64,000 nucleotides of DNA from Actinocatenispora sp036503555 (GTDB lineage Bacteria; Actinomycetota; Actinomycetes; Mycobacteriales; Micromonosporaceae), in the NCBI GenBank assembly GCA_036503555.1, contig DASXWQ010000067.1, positions 1 through 64,000 on the forward strand, in the 5' to 3' direction. The position numbers were made by a program, and so were the translations under genes. This document shows, in pieces, positions 24,393-34,086 of the stretch. The notes beneath the pieces were generated by a model. That model saw nothing but the letters and a program-made list of their open reading frames with translations, was not told the origin of the DNA and did no database searches. Numbering within the stretch: the first letter of the stretch is position 1; each line of letters opens with the position of its first letter.

Positions 24393-25004
24393 ATGAACCA
24401 CACAGCGACTCTCGCAGTGGGCACCATCAGCGAGGGCGGCATCAAGGCCGTCGGGGTGTTCTACATCATCAGCGGCCTGATCTGCGTCGGTCTCGCCGTC
24501 CTGGCCTACGCCCGCAAGCAGGGTTCGGGCCGCACGATCTTCACCGGGATCGTCGGCCTCGTCGGTTTGATCTACGGGCTGTACCTGGAGCTCGGCGACG
24601 CGACCACGGTGTTCATCTCGTTCTACATCTTCATCCTGCCGATCCTGGCCATCATCAACGGGATCGTCACCCTGGTGCGCAGCAACAAGTCGGGCACGGC
24701 GCAGGCCGGTCCGTACAACGCGCAGGGCGTCACCGCTGCGCCGTACGGCCAGCCCGCACAGCCCGGCCAGGCCCAGCCGTACGGTCAGCCGGCGCAGCCC
24801 GCGCAGTACGGCCAGCCGCAGGCCCCGGCCCCGCAGTACGGCCAGCAGGCCCAGCAGTACGGGCAGGCCCCGCAGTACGGGCAGCCGACCCAGCCGCCGG
24901 CCCAGCCCACCCAGCCCACCCAGCCGGCGTACGGGCAGCAGCAGGCGCCGCCGCCTCCGCCGCCGACCCAGACCAACCAGCCGCTCTGGCCGGGCAACCA
25001 GTAA
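24393..25004 (+). CDS. Small membrane protein with YGQP-repeat tail
   Basis: A 203-residue protein. Residues 1-100 hold three hydrophobic segments (GGIKAVGVFYIISGLICVGL, TGIVGLVGLIYGLYLEL and FISFYIFILPILAIINGIV). Residues 105-203 are low complexity, built of about eight Y-G-Q-(P/Q/A) units separated by Ala, Pro and Gln, ending in a proline run and TNQPLWPGNQ. Such Tyr/Gln-rich tails can self-associate; nothing shows this here. GAGGAAG precedes the ATG at 24393. No family recognised. It is separated from the similar upstream gene by a terminator, so it has its own promoter. Confidence 0.7.
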   Translation: MNHTATLAVGTISEGGIKAVGVFYIISGLICVGLAVLAYARKQGSGRTIFTGIVGLVGLIYGLYLELGDATTVFISFYIFILPILAIINGIVTLVRSNKSGTAQAGPYNAQGVTAAPYGQPAQPGQAQPYGQPAQPAQYGQPQAPAPQYGQQAQQYGQAPQYGQPTQPPAQPTQPTQPAYGQQQAPPPPPPTQTNQPLWPGNQ

Positions 25005-25011
25005 CGTCCGA

Positions 25012-25044
25012 CCGCCGCCGCGGTCGGGATGGCCGCGGCGGCGG
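25012..25044. terminator. Bidirectional hairpin between convergent genes
   Basis: CCGCCGCCGCGG (25012-25023) pairs with CCGCGGCGGCGG (25033-25044) around a 9-nt loop, between the YGQP-repeat gene and the convergent PadR gene. Confidence 0.8.
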
Positions 25045-25067
25045 GTTCACCTCCGGGGAGGACCGGC

Positions 25068-25583
25068 TCAGCCGGGCAGTTGGGTCGCCGCCCACTCGGC
25101 CCACTCGCGCCGCATCGCCGTGAAACGCAGGCCCCATTCGAGCGCGATCCGCCCGTACCGCGAGAGGTCGGTGTCGTCCCAGTCGATGCTCTCGCGGAGC
25201 TCCCGTAGCGCCGCCTCGTCGCCGGCCGCGTGCTGGGCGAGGTCGGTGAGGAAGTCCGCGCGCTGCTCCGCGTCGAGTACGCCGAGGAAGAACACGCGGA
25301 GCAGCACCGGATTGCGGGCCGGCCGGGTGGGTTTGGTCTCGGTGAGCCACTGCCGCAGCTCGATCTGTCCGGCGTCGGTGATCGCGTACTCCTTGCGGCC
25401 GCGCGGGCCGGTGTCGGAGACGGTGATCAGCTCGTCGGCGGCGAGCTTGGTCAGCTCGGTGTAGACCTGGCTCTGGGACGCCGGCCAGACGTTGGCCAGG
25501 GACCCCTCGAACCGCTTCATCAGGTCGTATCCGCTCGCCGGCCGGTCGATCAGCAGGCCCAGCAGTGCGTGTCGCAGGCTCAT
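25068..25583 (-). CDS. PadR family transcriptional regulator
   Basis: A 171-residue repressor. The winged-helix domain is LRHALLGLLIDRPASGYDLMKRFE, then SQSQVYTELTKLAADELI and GRKEYAITDAGQIELRQWL (about residues 1-85). The C-terminal helical dimerisation domain is of the PadR_C type, as in VirR/AphA-like members. The ATG at 25583 follows TATGCT by 7 nt, suggesting a leaderless start. The gene is divergent from a membrane protein at 25673, its most likely target, and the 90-bp gap holds the palindrome TGACATGTCA. PadR proteins usually respond to small aromatic or drug ligands; the ligand is unknown. Confidence 0.85.
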   Translation of the reverse strand: MSLRHALLGLLIDRPASGYDLMKRFEGSLANVWPASQSQVYTELTKLAADELITVSDTGPRGRKEYAITDAGQIELRQWLTETKPTRPARNPVLLRVFFLGVLDAEQRADFLTDLAQHAAGDEAALRELRESIDWDDTDLSRYGRIALEWGLRFTAMRREWAEWAATQLPG

Positions 25584-25606
25584 GGTCGACAGCATACCTT
25601 CCAGGC

Positions 25607-25646
25607 TTGACAGGTCGCTAGTGCACATTCTAGTTTTGACATGTCA
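25607..25646 (+). promoter_or_regulatory. Promoter and PadR operator candidate
   Basis: TTGACA (25607-25612) and TAGTTT (25631-25636) with an 18-bp spacer drive the plus-strand membrane-protein gene. The perfect palindrome TGACATGTCA (25637-25646) covers the expected transcription start, so bound PadR would block initiation. Confidence 0.6.
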
Positions 25647-25672
25647 TCAGCGGGGCATCTGAGGAGCTCTCC

Positions 25673-26254
25673 ATGTCGTACGTGCTGGCATTCGCGCCCT
25701 GGATCGTCTATTCGGTGATCCCGGCGTCACAGTGGCGATGGGGCGCACTCGCGGCGCTGGCCGTCTGTGCGGCGACGCTGGTGCCCTCGATCGTGCGACG
25801 CCGGCCGGCATCCGCGTTGATGATCCAGATCGGTTCGGCGGCGTTCTTCGTCGCGACCGTGGCACTCGCGTTCGCCGACCCGCACACCGCGCTGCACCCG
25901 TACATGCCGGCTGCCGCGTCGCTCTGGCTGGCCCTGATCTCCTGGTTCTCGCTGGCGGTCCGGCAGCCGTTCACCCTCGGCATCGCCCGGCTCAGCACGC
26001 CGCGCGAGATCTGGCACCAGCCCATGTTCATCCGTACCAACGTGATCATCACGCTGTTCTGGGCGCTGTCCTTCACCGTCGGCGGCGCGCTCCTCGCCAC
26101 CTGCGCCGCCGCCCACGCCGGTACCACCGTGACCGTGGTCGTCCAGATCGCGAGCTTCGTCGTACCGATCGTGTTCACGACCCGGTACGTGGCGGCCGTC
26201 CAGGCCCGGGTCGCCAAGCTCCGCGCCGCCGCCGACGCGGCGCCCGGTCGCTGA
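25673..26254 (+). CDS. Hypothetical membrane protein, PadR-linked
   Basis: A 193-residue integral membrane protein with about five helices: VLAFAPWIVYSVIPASQWRW, GALAALAVCAATLVPSIV, MIQIGSAAFFVATVALAFA, SLWLALISWFSLAV and, toward the end, NVIITLFWALSFTVGGALLA and VVQIASFVVPIVF. The ATG at 25673 follows GAGGAG. No transporter signature is visible, and I do not recognise the family. Divergence from PadR suggests regulated expression, perhaps in response to a membrane-active compound. Confidence 0.65.
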   Translation: MSYVLAFAPWIVYSVIPASQWRWGALAALAVCAATLVPSIVRRRPASALMIQIGSAAFFVATVALAFADPHTALHPYMPAAASLWLALISWFSLAVRQPFTLGIARLSTPREIWHQPMFIRTNVIITLFWALSFTVGGALLATCAAAHAGTTVTVVVQIASFVVPIVFTTRYVAAVQARVAKLRAAADAAPGR

Positions 26255-26279
26255 ACCCGCGGCGAACCTCCGGTCGGTC

Positions 26280-27011
26280 CTACACCAGGGCCGACCGGAG
26301 CTTTGCCGTGTCGGCCGCGGCGGCGGTCACCGCCGTGGCGTAGTGGCGCAGCCACGAGCGGACCCCGTCGGGCGTACCCGTCGCGTACGCGTTGGCCGCC
26401 CCCTGGTACTCCGGCCGTCGGGCCAGGTGCGCCCCGTCGACCGGGATGAGCCCGCGCGGGTCGACGCCGCGGGAGGTCAGCGTCAGCCGGGCCGCAGCGC
26501 GGGCGACGACGCCGTTCGGCCCCGGGAACGGGGCGAGCGCCAGCAGCTCCGCGTGTACCACCGCCGCGTGCAGCAGCCCCGGGCCCGGCTGCGGGTCGGC
26601 GATCAGGCCCAGCAGCCCGCCGAACCGCAGCCGCGCCCGACCCTGCATCGCCGGCCGGCCCAACTCGTCCGCCGGCAGTACGTCCCGGGCGGCGAGCAGG
26701 TGCAGTTTCGCCAGGACCTGGCCGGGCGCGCGGGTCCACGTGTCGGCCAGGCCGGGCAGCGCCTCGGCGACCCGCAGCGCCCCCTGTACGACCGGGTCGG
26801 TCACGGTGCCGGCGCGTACGGCGTCGAGGTCGGACTCGGCGCCCTCCAGCGTGGCCGAGGCGTATGCGCTGCGTAGCGACACCTCGGCGGCGAGGCGCCC
26901 GCCCGTGTGCCGGAGCGAGCGGTCGGCCAGGACCTCGTCCACGGCCTGCCGCGCGGCATCCAGATCCGTCGATACGTCGGGCAGCTCGAGCAGGCGTGTC
27001 AGGACGGTCAT
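26280..27011 (-). CDS. Degenerate Fic-fold protein
   Basis: A 243-residue protein resembling Fic family proteins. An inhibitory-helix-like motif SATLEG (52-57) matches the S-x-x-x-E-G/N pattern that blocks Fic AMP-transferases. The Fic core appears at 160-171 as APFPGPNGVVAR, where the canonical form is HPFxDGNGRxxR: the catalytic His is Ala160, and the acidic residue and first Arg are replaced. It is therefore probably not an active AMP-transferase. The ATG at 27011 follows TACCGT by 7 nt, consistent with a leaderless mRNA. It is divergent from acs. Actinobacterial relatives are often mislabelled oxidoreductase. Confidence 0.65.
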   Translation of the reverse strand: MTVLTRLLELPDVSTDLDAARQAVDEVLADRSLRHTGGRLAAEVSLRSAYASATLEGAESDLDAVRAGTVTDPVVQGALRVAEALPGLADTWTRAPGQVLAKLHLLAARDVLPADELGRPAMQGRARLRFGGLLGLIADPQPGPGLLHAAVVHAELLALAPFPGPNGVVARAAARLTLTSRGVDPRGLIPVDGAHLARRPEYQGAANAYATGTPDGVRSWLRHYATAVTAAAADTAKLRSALV

Positions 27012-27228
27012 GCCTGGCACGGTACCCATCGGTCGCATGCCGTGGGGGTCCGGCGGGACGCGCAGCTTCTGCAAACCGGATGAGTGGTGATGACCGAAAC
27101 CTCGCTCTACCGAGCATGGTCCACCATGCGGGCGGTGGGACCCAGCACTCGCCATGTGTGGCTCGTCGCACTAAGTTGACCAGCAGGAAACGTCGCTGGA
27201 ATGGCACGTCGAAGAGGGAGTCGCGCTG

Positions 27229-29229
<2,001 letters not shown>

Positions 29230-29240
29230 CCCGACACACC

Positions 29241-29278
29241 GACAGCGGCCCGCACCGATCCCGGTGCGGGCCGCTGTC
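29241..29278 (+). terminator. Strong terminator after acs
   Basis: GACAGCGGCCCGCACCG (29241-29257) pairs perfectly over 17 bp with CGGTGCGGGCCGCTGTC (29262-29278), with a 4-nt loop. Confidence 0.88.
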
Positions 29279-29294
29279 GCTTGCCCCCAGGGCG

Positions 29295-29334
29295 ATGTCG
29301 GCTCTTGTCCGACATGATCGGCACTGGGTAGCCT
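29295..29334 (+). promoter_or_regulatory. Promoter with overlapping inverted repeat
   Basis: TTGTCC (29305-29310) and TAGCCT (29329-29334) are 18 bp apart and drive the small secreted-protein gene. The inverted repeat ATGTCGG-N7-CCGACAT (29295-29315) covers the -35, so a repressor site is plausible. Confidence 0.45.
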
Positions 29335-29384
29335 CTCGTGGTGCCGGCGGACCGCCCCCACCGCCGACGCCACGAGGAGGAGCC

Positions 29385-29693
29385 ATGCGTACCCTCGGTC
29401 TGCTCGCGGCCGGCGCCGCCCTCGCCGCCCCGCTCGCGCTCAGCACACCCGCGCACGCGACGGTCGTGCCGGAGCACGCGATCAACGTCTGCCAGAGCGC
29501 CAGCTTCTACGCCAACTACGACAGCGCGTCCGGGCCGTACGGGCTCAAGCGCGTCCTCGGCTACGGCGACAAGATCGGCCACACGCCCGGCGCGCACCCG
29601 GTCTACAACGGCTGGGCCGCGACGTTCGACTTCGGCCCGAACGACTGGGGCTACATGCGCATCGAGTGCATCGGCGGCTACGACTCCTGGTGA
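29385..29693 (+). CDS. Small secreted protein, unknown function
   Basis: A 102-residue protein with a Sec signal peptide: basic start MRTLG, hydrophobic core LLAAGAALAAPLAL and a cleavage site near AHA-T (about residue 25). The mature part is about 77 residues with two cysteines (NVCQSASFY and IECIGGYDSW) that may form a disulfide. GAGGAGG precedes the ATG. The next gene also encodes a small secreted protein with cysteines near both ends of its mature part, 60 bp downstream; they may be cotranscribed. No family recognised. Confidence 0.65.
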   Translation: MRTLGLLAAGAALAAPLALSTPAHATVVPEHAINVCQSASFYANYDSASGPYGLKRVLGYGDKIGHTPGAHPVYNGWAATFDFGPNDWGYMRIECIGGYDSW

Positions 29694-29752
29694 CCGCCAC
29701 ATCCCCCGGATCCCCTGGTACGCAACGATTCCCGTACCCAAGGAGAACATCG

Positions 29753-30034
29753 ATGTCCGTACGCCGCGCCGCGGCACTCGCCGCCGCCGTCACCGCCGCC
29801 ACGGTCCTGCTCGCCACCGCACCCGCACACGCCGCGAACGGCACGGTCGGCGTACGCGAGACGGTGTGCGCCGACAGCCTCTCCGTCCGCACCGCGCCCG
29901 CCGGCGCGTGGATGGGCACCCTGACCTATCCCGAGACGTTCGCCGTCGAGCAGGTCAGCGGCGGGTGGGCGTACGGCTTCGCGTACGGGCACGTGAACCG
30001 GCACGGCTGGGTCCAGGACGGCTGGTTCTGCTGA
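29753..30034 (+). CDS. Small secreted SH3-like protein
   Basis: A 93-residue exported protein. The signal peptide is MSVRRAAALAAAVTAATVLL with cleavage near AHAA (about residue 28). The mature domain, with SLSVRTAPAGAWMGTLTYPE and HGWVQDGWFC, has the pattern of a bacterial SH3 (SH3b) domain, and one cysteine near each end suggests a disulfide. SH3b domains often bind cell-wall peptides. AAGGAG lies upstream of the ATG at 29753. Its stop is inside the hairpin at 30030-30060. Confidence 0.65.
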   Translation: MSVRRAAALAAAVTAATVLLATAPAHAANGTVGVRETVCADSLSVRTAPAGAWMGTLTYPETFAVEQVSGGWAYGFAYGHVNRHGWVQDGWFC

Positions 30035-30060
30035 CCGTCCACTGTGGACGGTTGGTCAGC
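30030..30060. terminator. Hairpin between convergent genes, built on the recurrent palindrome
   Basis: CCGTCCACTGTGGACGG (30035-30051) is a perfect palindrome, nested within the outer arms GCTGACC (30030-30036) and GGTCAGC (30054-30060). It lies where the SH3-like gene and the DUF397 gene converge and overlaps both stop codons. Confidence 0.55.
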
Positions 30061-30253
30061 CGGTGCGCCTGAGCGTCGCCAGGAATGCCGACCACGCGGA
30101 TGGGTCGACCGCGAGGACACCACCGTCGGGGTCCTTGCTGTCACGGAGATACCAGGCGGTGCCGCTCGTGGCAACCTCGACGCAGTTGCCTCCTTGGCCC
30201 CCGCTCCGCGAACTCTTGAACCAGGACACGTGCTCGATGTCAGGGATGCTCAT
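30056..30253 (-). CDS. DUF397 protein
   Basis: A 65-residue DUF397 protein. The family core is clear: WFKSSRSGGQGGNCVEVA, then AWYLRDSKDPDGGVLAVDP and WSAFLATLR. Small proteins of this type accompany XRE-DUF5753 regulators across streptomycetes and relatives, as in whiJ and abaA-like loci, and probably modulate the regulator. The start overlaps the regulator gene by 14 nt, so expression is coupled. Confidence 0.88.
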   Translation of the reverse strand: MSIPDIEHVSWFKSSRSGGQGGNCVEVATSGTAWYLRDSKDPDGGVLAVDPSAWSAFLATLRRTG

Positions 30254-31073
30254 AGAGATCTCTTTTCAGACGAGCGATCAGGCCAATCGAGTCTTCCACA
30301 GCCAGCGCTTGGCACTGAGCCCTAGCGAACGCCTGAGCAAATCTGTCCACGAGGTCCTGCTCCGGAATGAGTCGACCGCTGCCAGGGCCTTCGACGTAGA
30401 TGTAGCGGTCCTTCTTCGGCAGTTCCAGCACAACGTACGAGCCATCGGTCGGCGCCTTGGCCGCACGGTCGAACGGCAGGACCTGTAGCTGTACGTGCGG
30501 AAGCTCGGCCGCCGCAATGAGATGCGCAAGCTGCGCTGCCATGAGGCGGGGTTCGCACATCGGCCGTCGCAAGACACTCTCGTCCAGCACGAACGAGAGC
30601 AGCGGCGGGTCATCGCGATGCAGGATCTGCTGCCGTTCCATGCGCGCGACGAGCCGACGCTCGATGTCCTCGGCCGTCCTCGGTGGCCACGAGTTGAGGA
30701 TGGCCCGCGCGTAGTCCTCGGTCTGAAGCAGACCGGTTACCACCTGGACCTCGAACTCCTGGATGGAAAGGGCTTCGGCTTCCATGTCGACGAAGGGGCG
30801 GAACCAGCTCGGGTACGCCTCCCTGGCGATGAGGGGCAGCAGGCGGTTGAGCGCGCCGCCGGTGCGGAGGACGTCGTCGCAGCGGTGGGTGAAGTCGGGG
30901 TTGGGGTTGCGGCGGGCGTTCTCGACCATGCCGATGAGCGTGGTCGAGTAGCTGATGGCGACGGCGAGCTGGTCCTGTGTGAGGCCGCGTTCGGTGCGGA
31001 GGCGGCGTAGCTCGGATCCGTAGAGCGTGAGGGCGGAGTCGGCCGCGGTCGGCAGGTCGGTTGTCACGGGCAT
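30240..31073 (-). CDS. XRE-family regulator with DUF5753 (WhiJ-like)
   Basis: A 277-residue regulator. The N-terminal helix-turn-helix is LRRLRTERGLTQDQLAVAI followed by YSTTLIGMVENARRNPNPD (about residues 22-62). The rest is DUF5753, with the typical SWFRPFVDMEAEALSIQEFE, VVTGLLQTEDYARAIL and PHVQLQVLPFD. The ATG at 31073 follows GAGGTG. It forms a pair with DUF397 and is divergent from a small gene at 31158. Such loci tune development and antibiotic production in Streptomyces; targets here are unknown. Confidence 0.88.
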   Translation of the reverse strand: MPVTTDLPTAADSALTLYGSELRRLRTERGLTQDQLAVAISYSTTLIGMVENARRNPNPDFTHRCDDVLRTGGALNRLLPLIAREAYPSWFRPFVDMEAEALSIQEFEVQVVTGLLQTEDYARAILNSWPPRTAEDIERRLVARMERQQILHRDDPPLLSFVLDESVLRRPMCEPRLMAAQLAHLIAAAELPHVQLQVLPFDRAAKAPTDGSYVVLELPKKDRYIYVEGPGSGRLIPEQDLVDRFAQAFARAQCQALAVEDSIGLIARLKRDLYEHP

Positions 31074-31157
31074 CGCACCTCGCACCTCCGGACCGCACAG
31101 GCCGGACCCCGTTTCGCACAGCGCTACGTGTGGAGCTTAGTTGGCTACCGAGGGTCG

Positions 31158-31463
31158 ATGACAGAGGGCAACGTTTCGGGCATGACTGACACATCTGTCG
31201 GCGCGCTCGCGGCGCGCGTCGAGGAACAGCTTCCGGGGTTCAGGCTGCCGGAGGTGCCGCGGCGGTTCGTGGTGTGCGCGTACAACCCGGACGACGTACC
31301 GCTGGTTCTGTACTGGGGGCTGGCGGTGACGGGCACGGCGCTCGGCTTCCGGGACACGTCGACGCACGTGTCGGACTCGGCGGAGCGGATCGCGGCGACA
31401 CTGTCGCGGGCGTACGACGTGGAGTTGGTGTGGCTGGACCCGCCGGCCGGAACGGTCGCCTAA
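31158..31463 (+). CDS. Small protein divergent from the XRE regulator
   Basis: A 101-residue protein of no family I recognise. It has a predicted helical start (VGALAARVEEQLPGF), a strand-rich middle (RRFVVCAYNPDDVPLVLYWG) and a C-terminal helix (SDSAERIAATLSRAYDVELV). GAGGG precedes the ATG at 31158; ATG 31182 is an alternative. It may be controlled by the adjacent XRE protein. Confidence 0.55.
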   Translation: MTEGNVSGMTDTSVGALAARVEEQLPGFRLPEVPRRFVVCAYNPDDVPLVLYWGLAVTGTALGFRDTSTHVSDSAERIAATLSRAYDVELVWLDPPAGTVA

Positions 31464-31469
31464 AGGAAG

Positions 31470-31511
31470 TCTTAAGGCGAGTTCTCAAGGCTGTTTCCTT
31501 TGCTGTCAAGG
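31470..31511 (+). promoter_or_regulatory. Repeated AAGG elements upstream of protease
   Basis: TCTTAAGG (31470), TCTCAAGG (31483) and TGTCAAGG (31504) recur in the same orientation in an AT-richer stretch before the protease gene, consistent with regulator half-sites or a promoter. Low certainty. Confidence 0.3.
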
Positions 31512-31627
31512 TAAGGCGCCGGTAAAGCCGTTGTGCCAGGGTGGGTGCCGGCGCGGCACCCGATCCCCTTGGTGCCGCGCCGTCATCCGGCGACCCTCAG
31601 CGCCGGAGGGACGAGGAGGAGGAACGC

Positions 31628-33931
31628 GTGCGGAGAACCAAGGCCGGCATCGTCGCCGGCGCCGCGGCGGGGCTGCTCGTGGTCGGTGCGCTCGGGTCGG
31701 CGGCGTTCGCCGGGCCCGGCAACGGCCACGACGTGGCGAAGACCCCGAAAGCAGCCCGCGCCCATGCCGAGGACGACCTGCCGAGCCCGATGTCGGACAA
31801 GCGGCGCGCGCTGATGCGCCAGGCGGCCGAGAAGCAGGCCAACGGTACGGTCTCGGCGAAGCGCGTCGGCAAGTCCGACGTGGTCAAGCTCGGGAAGCGC
31901 GCCGACGGCAAGCCGCAGTACGTGGAGACCGACACCACGCGCACCGACCAGATCTTCACGGTCCTGGTCAGCTTCGGCGACAAGACCGACCCGCGTACCG
32001 GCGGCAGCGCCGGCCCGGTCAACGGCCACATCGCGCAGCCCGACCGCAACTGGGACGGCAGCGAGACCGACGACAACTCGACGTACTGGGTCCCCAAGTT
32101 CGACACCCAGCACTACAAGGACCTGTTCTTCGGCAAGAAGGACTCGTTCAAGGACTTCTACGAGCACCAGTCGAGCGGGCAGTTCAGCGTGGGCGGTGAC
32201 GTGAGCGGCTGGGTCACCGTGCCCTACAACGAGGCGCGGTACGGCAGCAACGAGATCGCCGAGTCCGACGGCTACTGGAACCTCGTCAAGGACGCCGTCA
32301 ACTCCTGGTACGCCGCGGAGAAGGCGAACGGCGCGAGCGACGCCGACATCGAGACGTACCTGTCGCGCTTCGACCAGTGGGACCGGTACGACTACGACGG
32401 CGACGGCAACTTCAACGAGCCCGACGGGTACCTCGACCACATCGAGATCGTGCACGCGGGCGAGGGCGAGGAGGCCGGCGGCGGCACCGAGGGTGCCGAC
32501 GCCGTGTGGTCCCACCGCTGGTACGCGTACTCGACCGACGCCGGCACGACCGGCCCCGAGGGCAACCTCCTCGGCGGTACCCAGGTCGGCGACTCGACGC
32601 TGTGGGTCGGCGACTACACCACCGAGCCGGAGAACGGCGGGCTCGGCGTGTTCTGCCACGAGTTCGGGCACGACCTCGGCCTGCCCGACGAGTACGACAC
32701 GGCCGGCGGCGACAACGGCACCGGCAGCTGGACGCTGATGTCGGCGGGTTCCTGGCTGGGCAAGGGCTTCGACTCGATCGGCACCACCCCCGGCTACATG
32801 AACGCGTGGGACAAGTACCAGCTCGGCTGGCTGGACTACGACGTCGTGCCGTACCAGGGGGCGAAGACGAAGCTGACGCTCGGCCCGGCCGCGCGGCAGG
32901 GGAAGGACCCGCAGGCGGTTGTCGTCACGCTGCCCGACCAGACCATCACCACCGAGTACAACACGCCGGCCTCCGGCAGCTACGAGTGGTGGAGCGGCAG
33001 CAAGGACAACCTCGCCACCTCGCTCACCCGCGAGCTCGACCTGACCAACGCCAAGGCCGCCAGCATCGGCACCAAGGCGTGGTACGAGATCGAGGAGGGG
33101 TACGACTACCTCCAGGCGCAGGTCTCCACCGACGGCGGGAAGACCTGGACGTCGCTCAACGGTGACGGCGTGACCGGCTCTTCCAACGGCGCGTGGACGG
33201 ACCTCAGCTACGACCTCTCCGCGTACGCCGGCCAGAAGGTGCAGCTCCGCTGGCACTACACGACCGACGGCGGCACGCACTACGCGGGCGCGTTCCTGGA
33301 CGACCTGTCGCTGACCGTGGACGGCACGACCACGACCGACGACGTCGAGTCCGCCACCTCGGACTGGGCCGCCGACGGCTTCACCCGGATGACCGGCACC
33401 ACGTCCGAGAAGAAGCCGCGCTACTACCTGGCCGAGAACCGGCAGTACGTCGACTACGACGACGCGCTGCGCACCGGCCCGTACAACTTCGGCTTCGGCG
33501 ACTCGCGGCCGGACTGGGTCGAGCACTTCCCGTACCAGAACGGCCTGCTGATCTGGTACGTGAACTACGCGTACGAGGACAACAACACGATCGCGCACCC
33601 GGGCGGCGGGCTCATCCTGCCGGTCGACGCGCACCCGACCGCGCTGAAGTGGTCCAACGGCACGCTCGTCGGCAACCGCATCCAGCCGTACGACGCGACC
33701 TTCGGGCTGCGTCCGTCGCCGGCGCTGGACCTGCACCGGGCCGGGGGTCTCACCCTCGACCAGGCGTCCCAGGCCGCGGCGAAGACCTTCGACGACAGCG
33801 ACCCGAACCGGTACTACGACCCCGCGAACAAGCAGGGTTCGGTGAAGGTCGCCGGCAGCGGTACGAAGATCGCCGTGGTCAAGGAGTCCGCCAACGGCAA
33901 CATCACCATCCAGGTGTCGTTCGCCAAGTAG
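31628..33931 (+). CDS. Secreted M6 family metalloprotease (immune inhibitor A-like)
   Basis: A 767-residue exported zinc protease. The signal peptide is RRTKAGIVAGAAAGLLVV with cleavage after AFA (about residue 29), followed by a propeptide to about residue 100. The catalytic motif HEFGHDLGLPDEY (His344, Glu345, His348) is the H-E-x-x-H of peptidase family M6, with LMSAGSW downstream. A C-terminal region with WSGSKDNLATSLTRELDL, SVDGG-type repeats and YAGAFLDDLSL resembles the immune inhibitor A accessory domain. The GTG start follows GAGGAGGAG. Substrate proteins are unknown; InhA-type enzymes degrade extracellular peptides and matrix proteins. Confidence 0.9.
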   Translation: MRRTKAGIVAGAAAGLLVVGALGSAAFAGPGNGHDVAKTPKAARAHAEDDLPSPMSDKRRALMRQAAEKQANGTVSAKRVGKSDVVKLGKRADGKPQYVETDTTRTDQIFTVLVSFGDKTDPRTGGSAGPVNGHIAQPDRNWDGSETDDNSTYWVPKFDTQHYKDLFFGKKDSFKDFYEHQSSGQFSVGGDVSGWVTVPYNEARYGSNEIAESDGYWNLVKDAVNSWYAAEKANGASDADIETYLSRFDQWDRYDYDGDGNFNEPDGYLDHIEIVHAGEGEEAGGGTEGADAVWSHRWYAYSTDAGTTGPEGNLLGGTQVGDSTLWVGDYTTEPENGGLGVFCHEFGHDLGLPDEYDTAGGDNGTGSWTLMSAGSWLGKGFDSIGTTPGYMNAWDKYQLGWLDYDVVPYQGAKTKLTLGPAARQGKDPQAVVVTLPDQTITTEYNTPASGSYEWWSGSKDNLATSLTRELDLTNAKAASIGTKAWYEIEEGYDYLQAQVSTDGGKTWTSLNGDGVTGSSNGAWTDLSYDLSAYAGQKVQLRWHYTTDGGTHYAGAFLDDLSLTVDGTTTTDDVESATSDWAADGFTRMTGTTSEKKPRYYLAENRQYVDYDDALRTGPYNFGFGDSRPDWVEHFPYQNGLLIWYVNYAYEDNNTIAHPGGGLILPVDAHPTALKWSNGTLVGNRIQPYDATFGLRPSPALDLHRAGGLTLDQASQAAAKTFDDSDPNRYYDPANKQGSVKVAGSGTKIAVVKESANGNITIQVSFAK

Positions 33932-33960
33932 GACCAGGGCACTGGCGGGTGCCCTCATCG

Positions 33961-33993
33961 CGGGGCGGGAGCAGTCGGATGGCTCCCGCCCCG
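33961..33993 (+). terminator. Terminator after the protease
   Basis: CGGGGCGGGAGC (33961-33972) pairs with GCTCCCGCCCCG (33982-33993) around a 9-nt loop. Confidence 0.82.
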
Positions 33994-34086
33994 CCCCATG
34001 TCCACCGGCACCCTCGCGAGGGCCGAGAGGTTGTCGACCGGTTGGTACGTTTGTCGCATCTGTTTCGACGGCCCCGGGGGTGCGGC

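Noticed and set aside
24393..25004. Collagen-like or cell-wall protein
   Set aside because: No Gly-x-y repeats or sorting signal; the tail is Tyr/Gln/Pro-rich and follows membrane helices.
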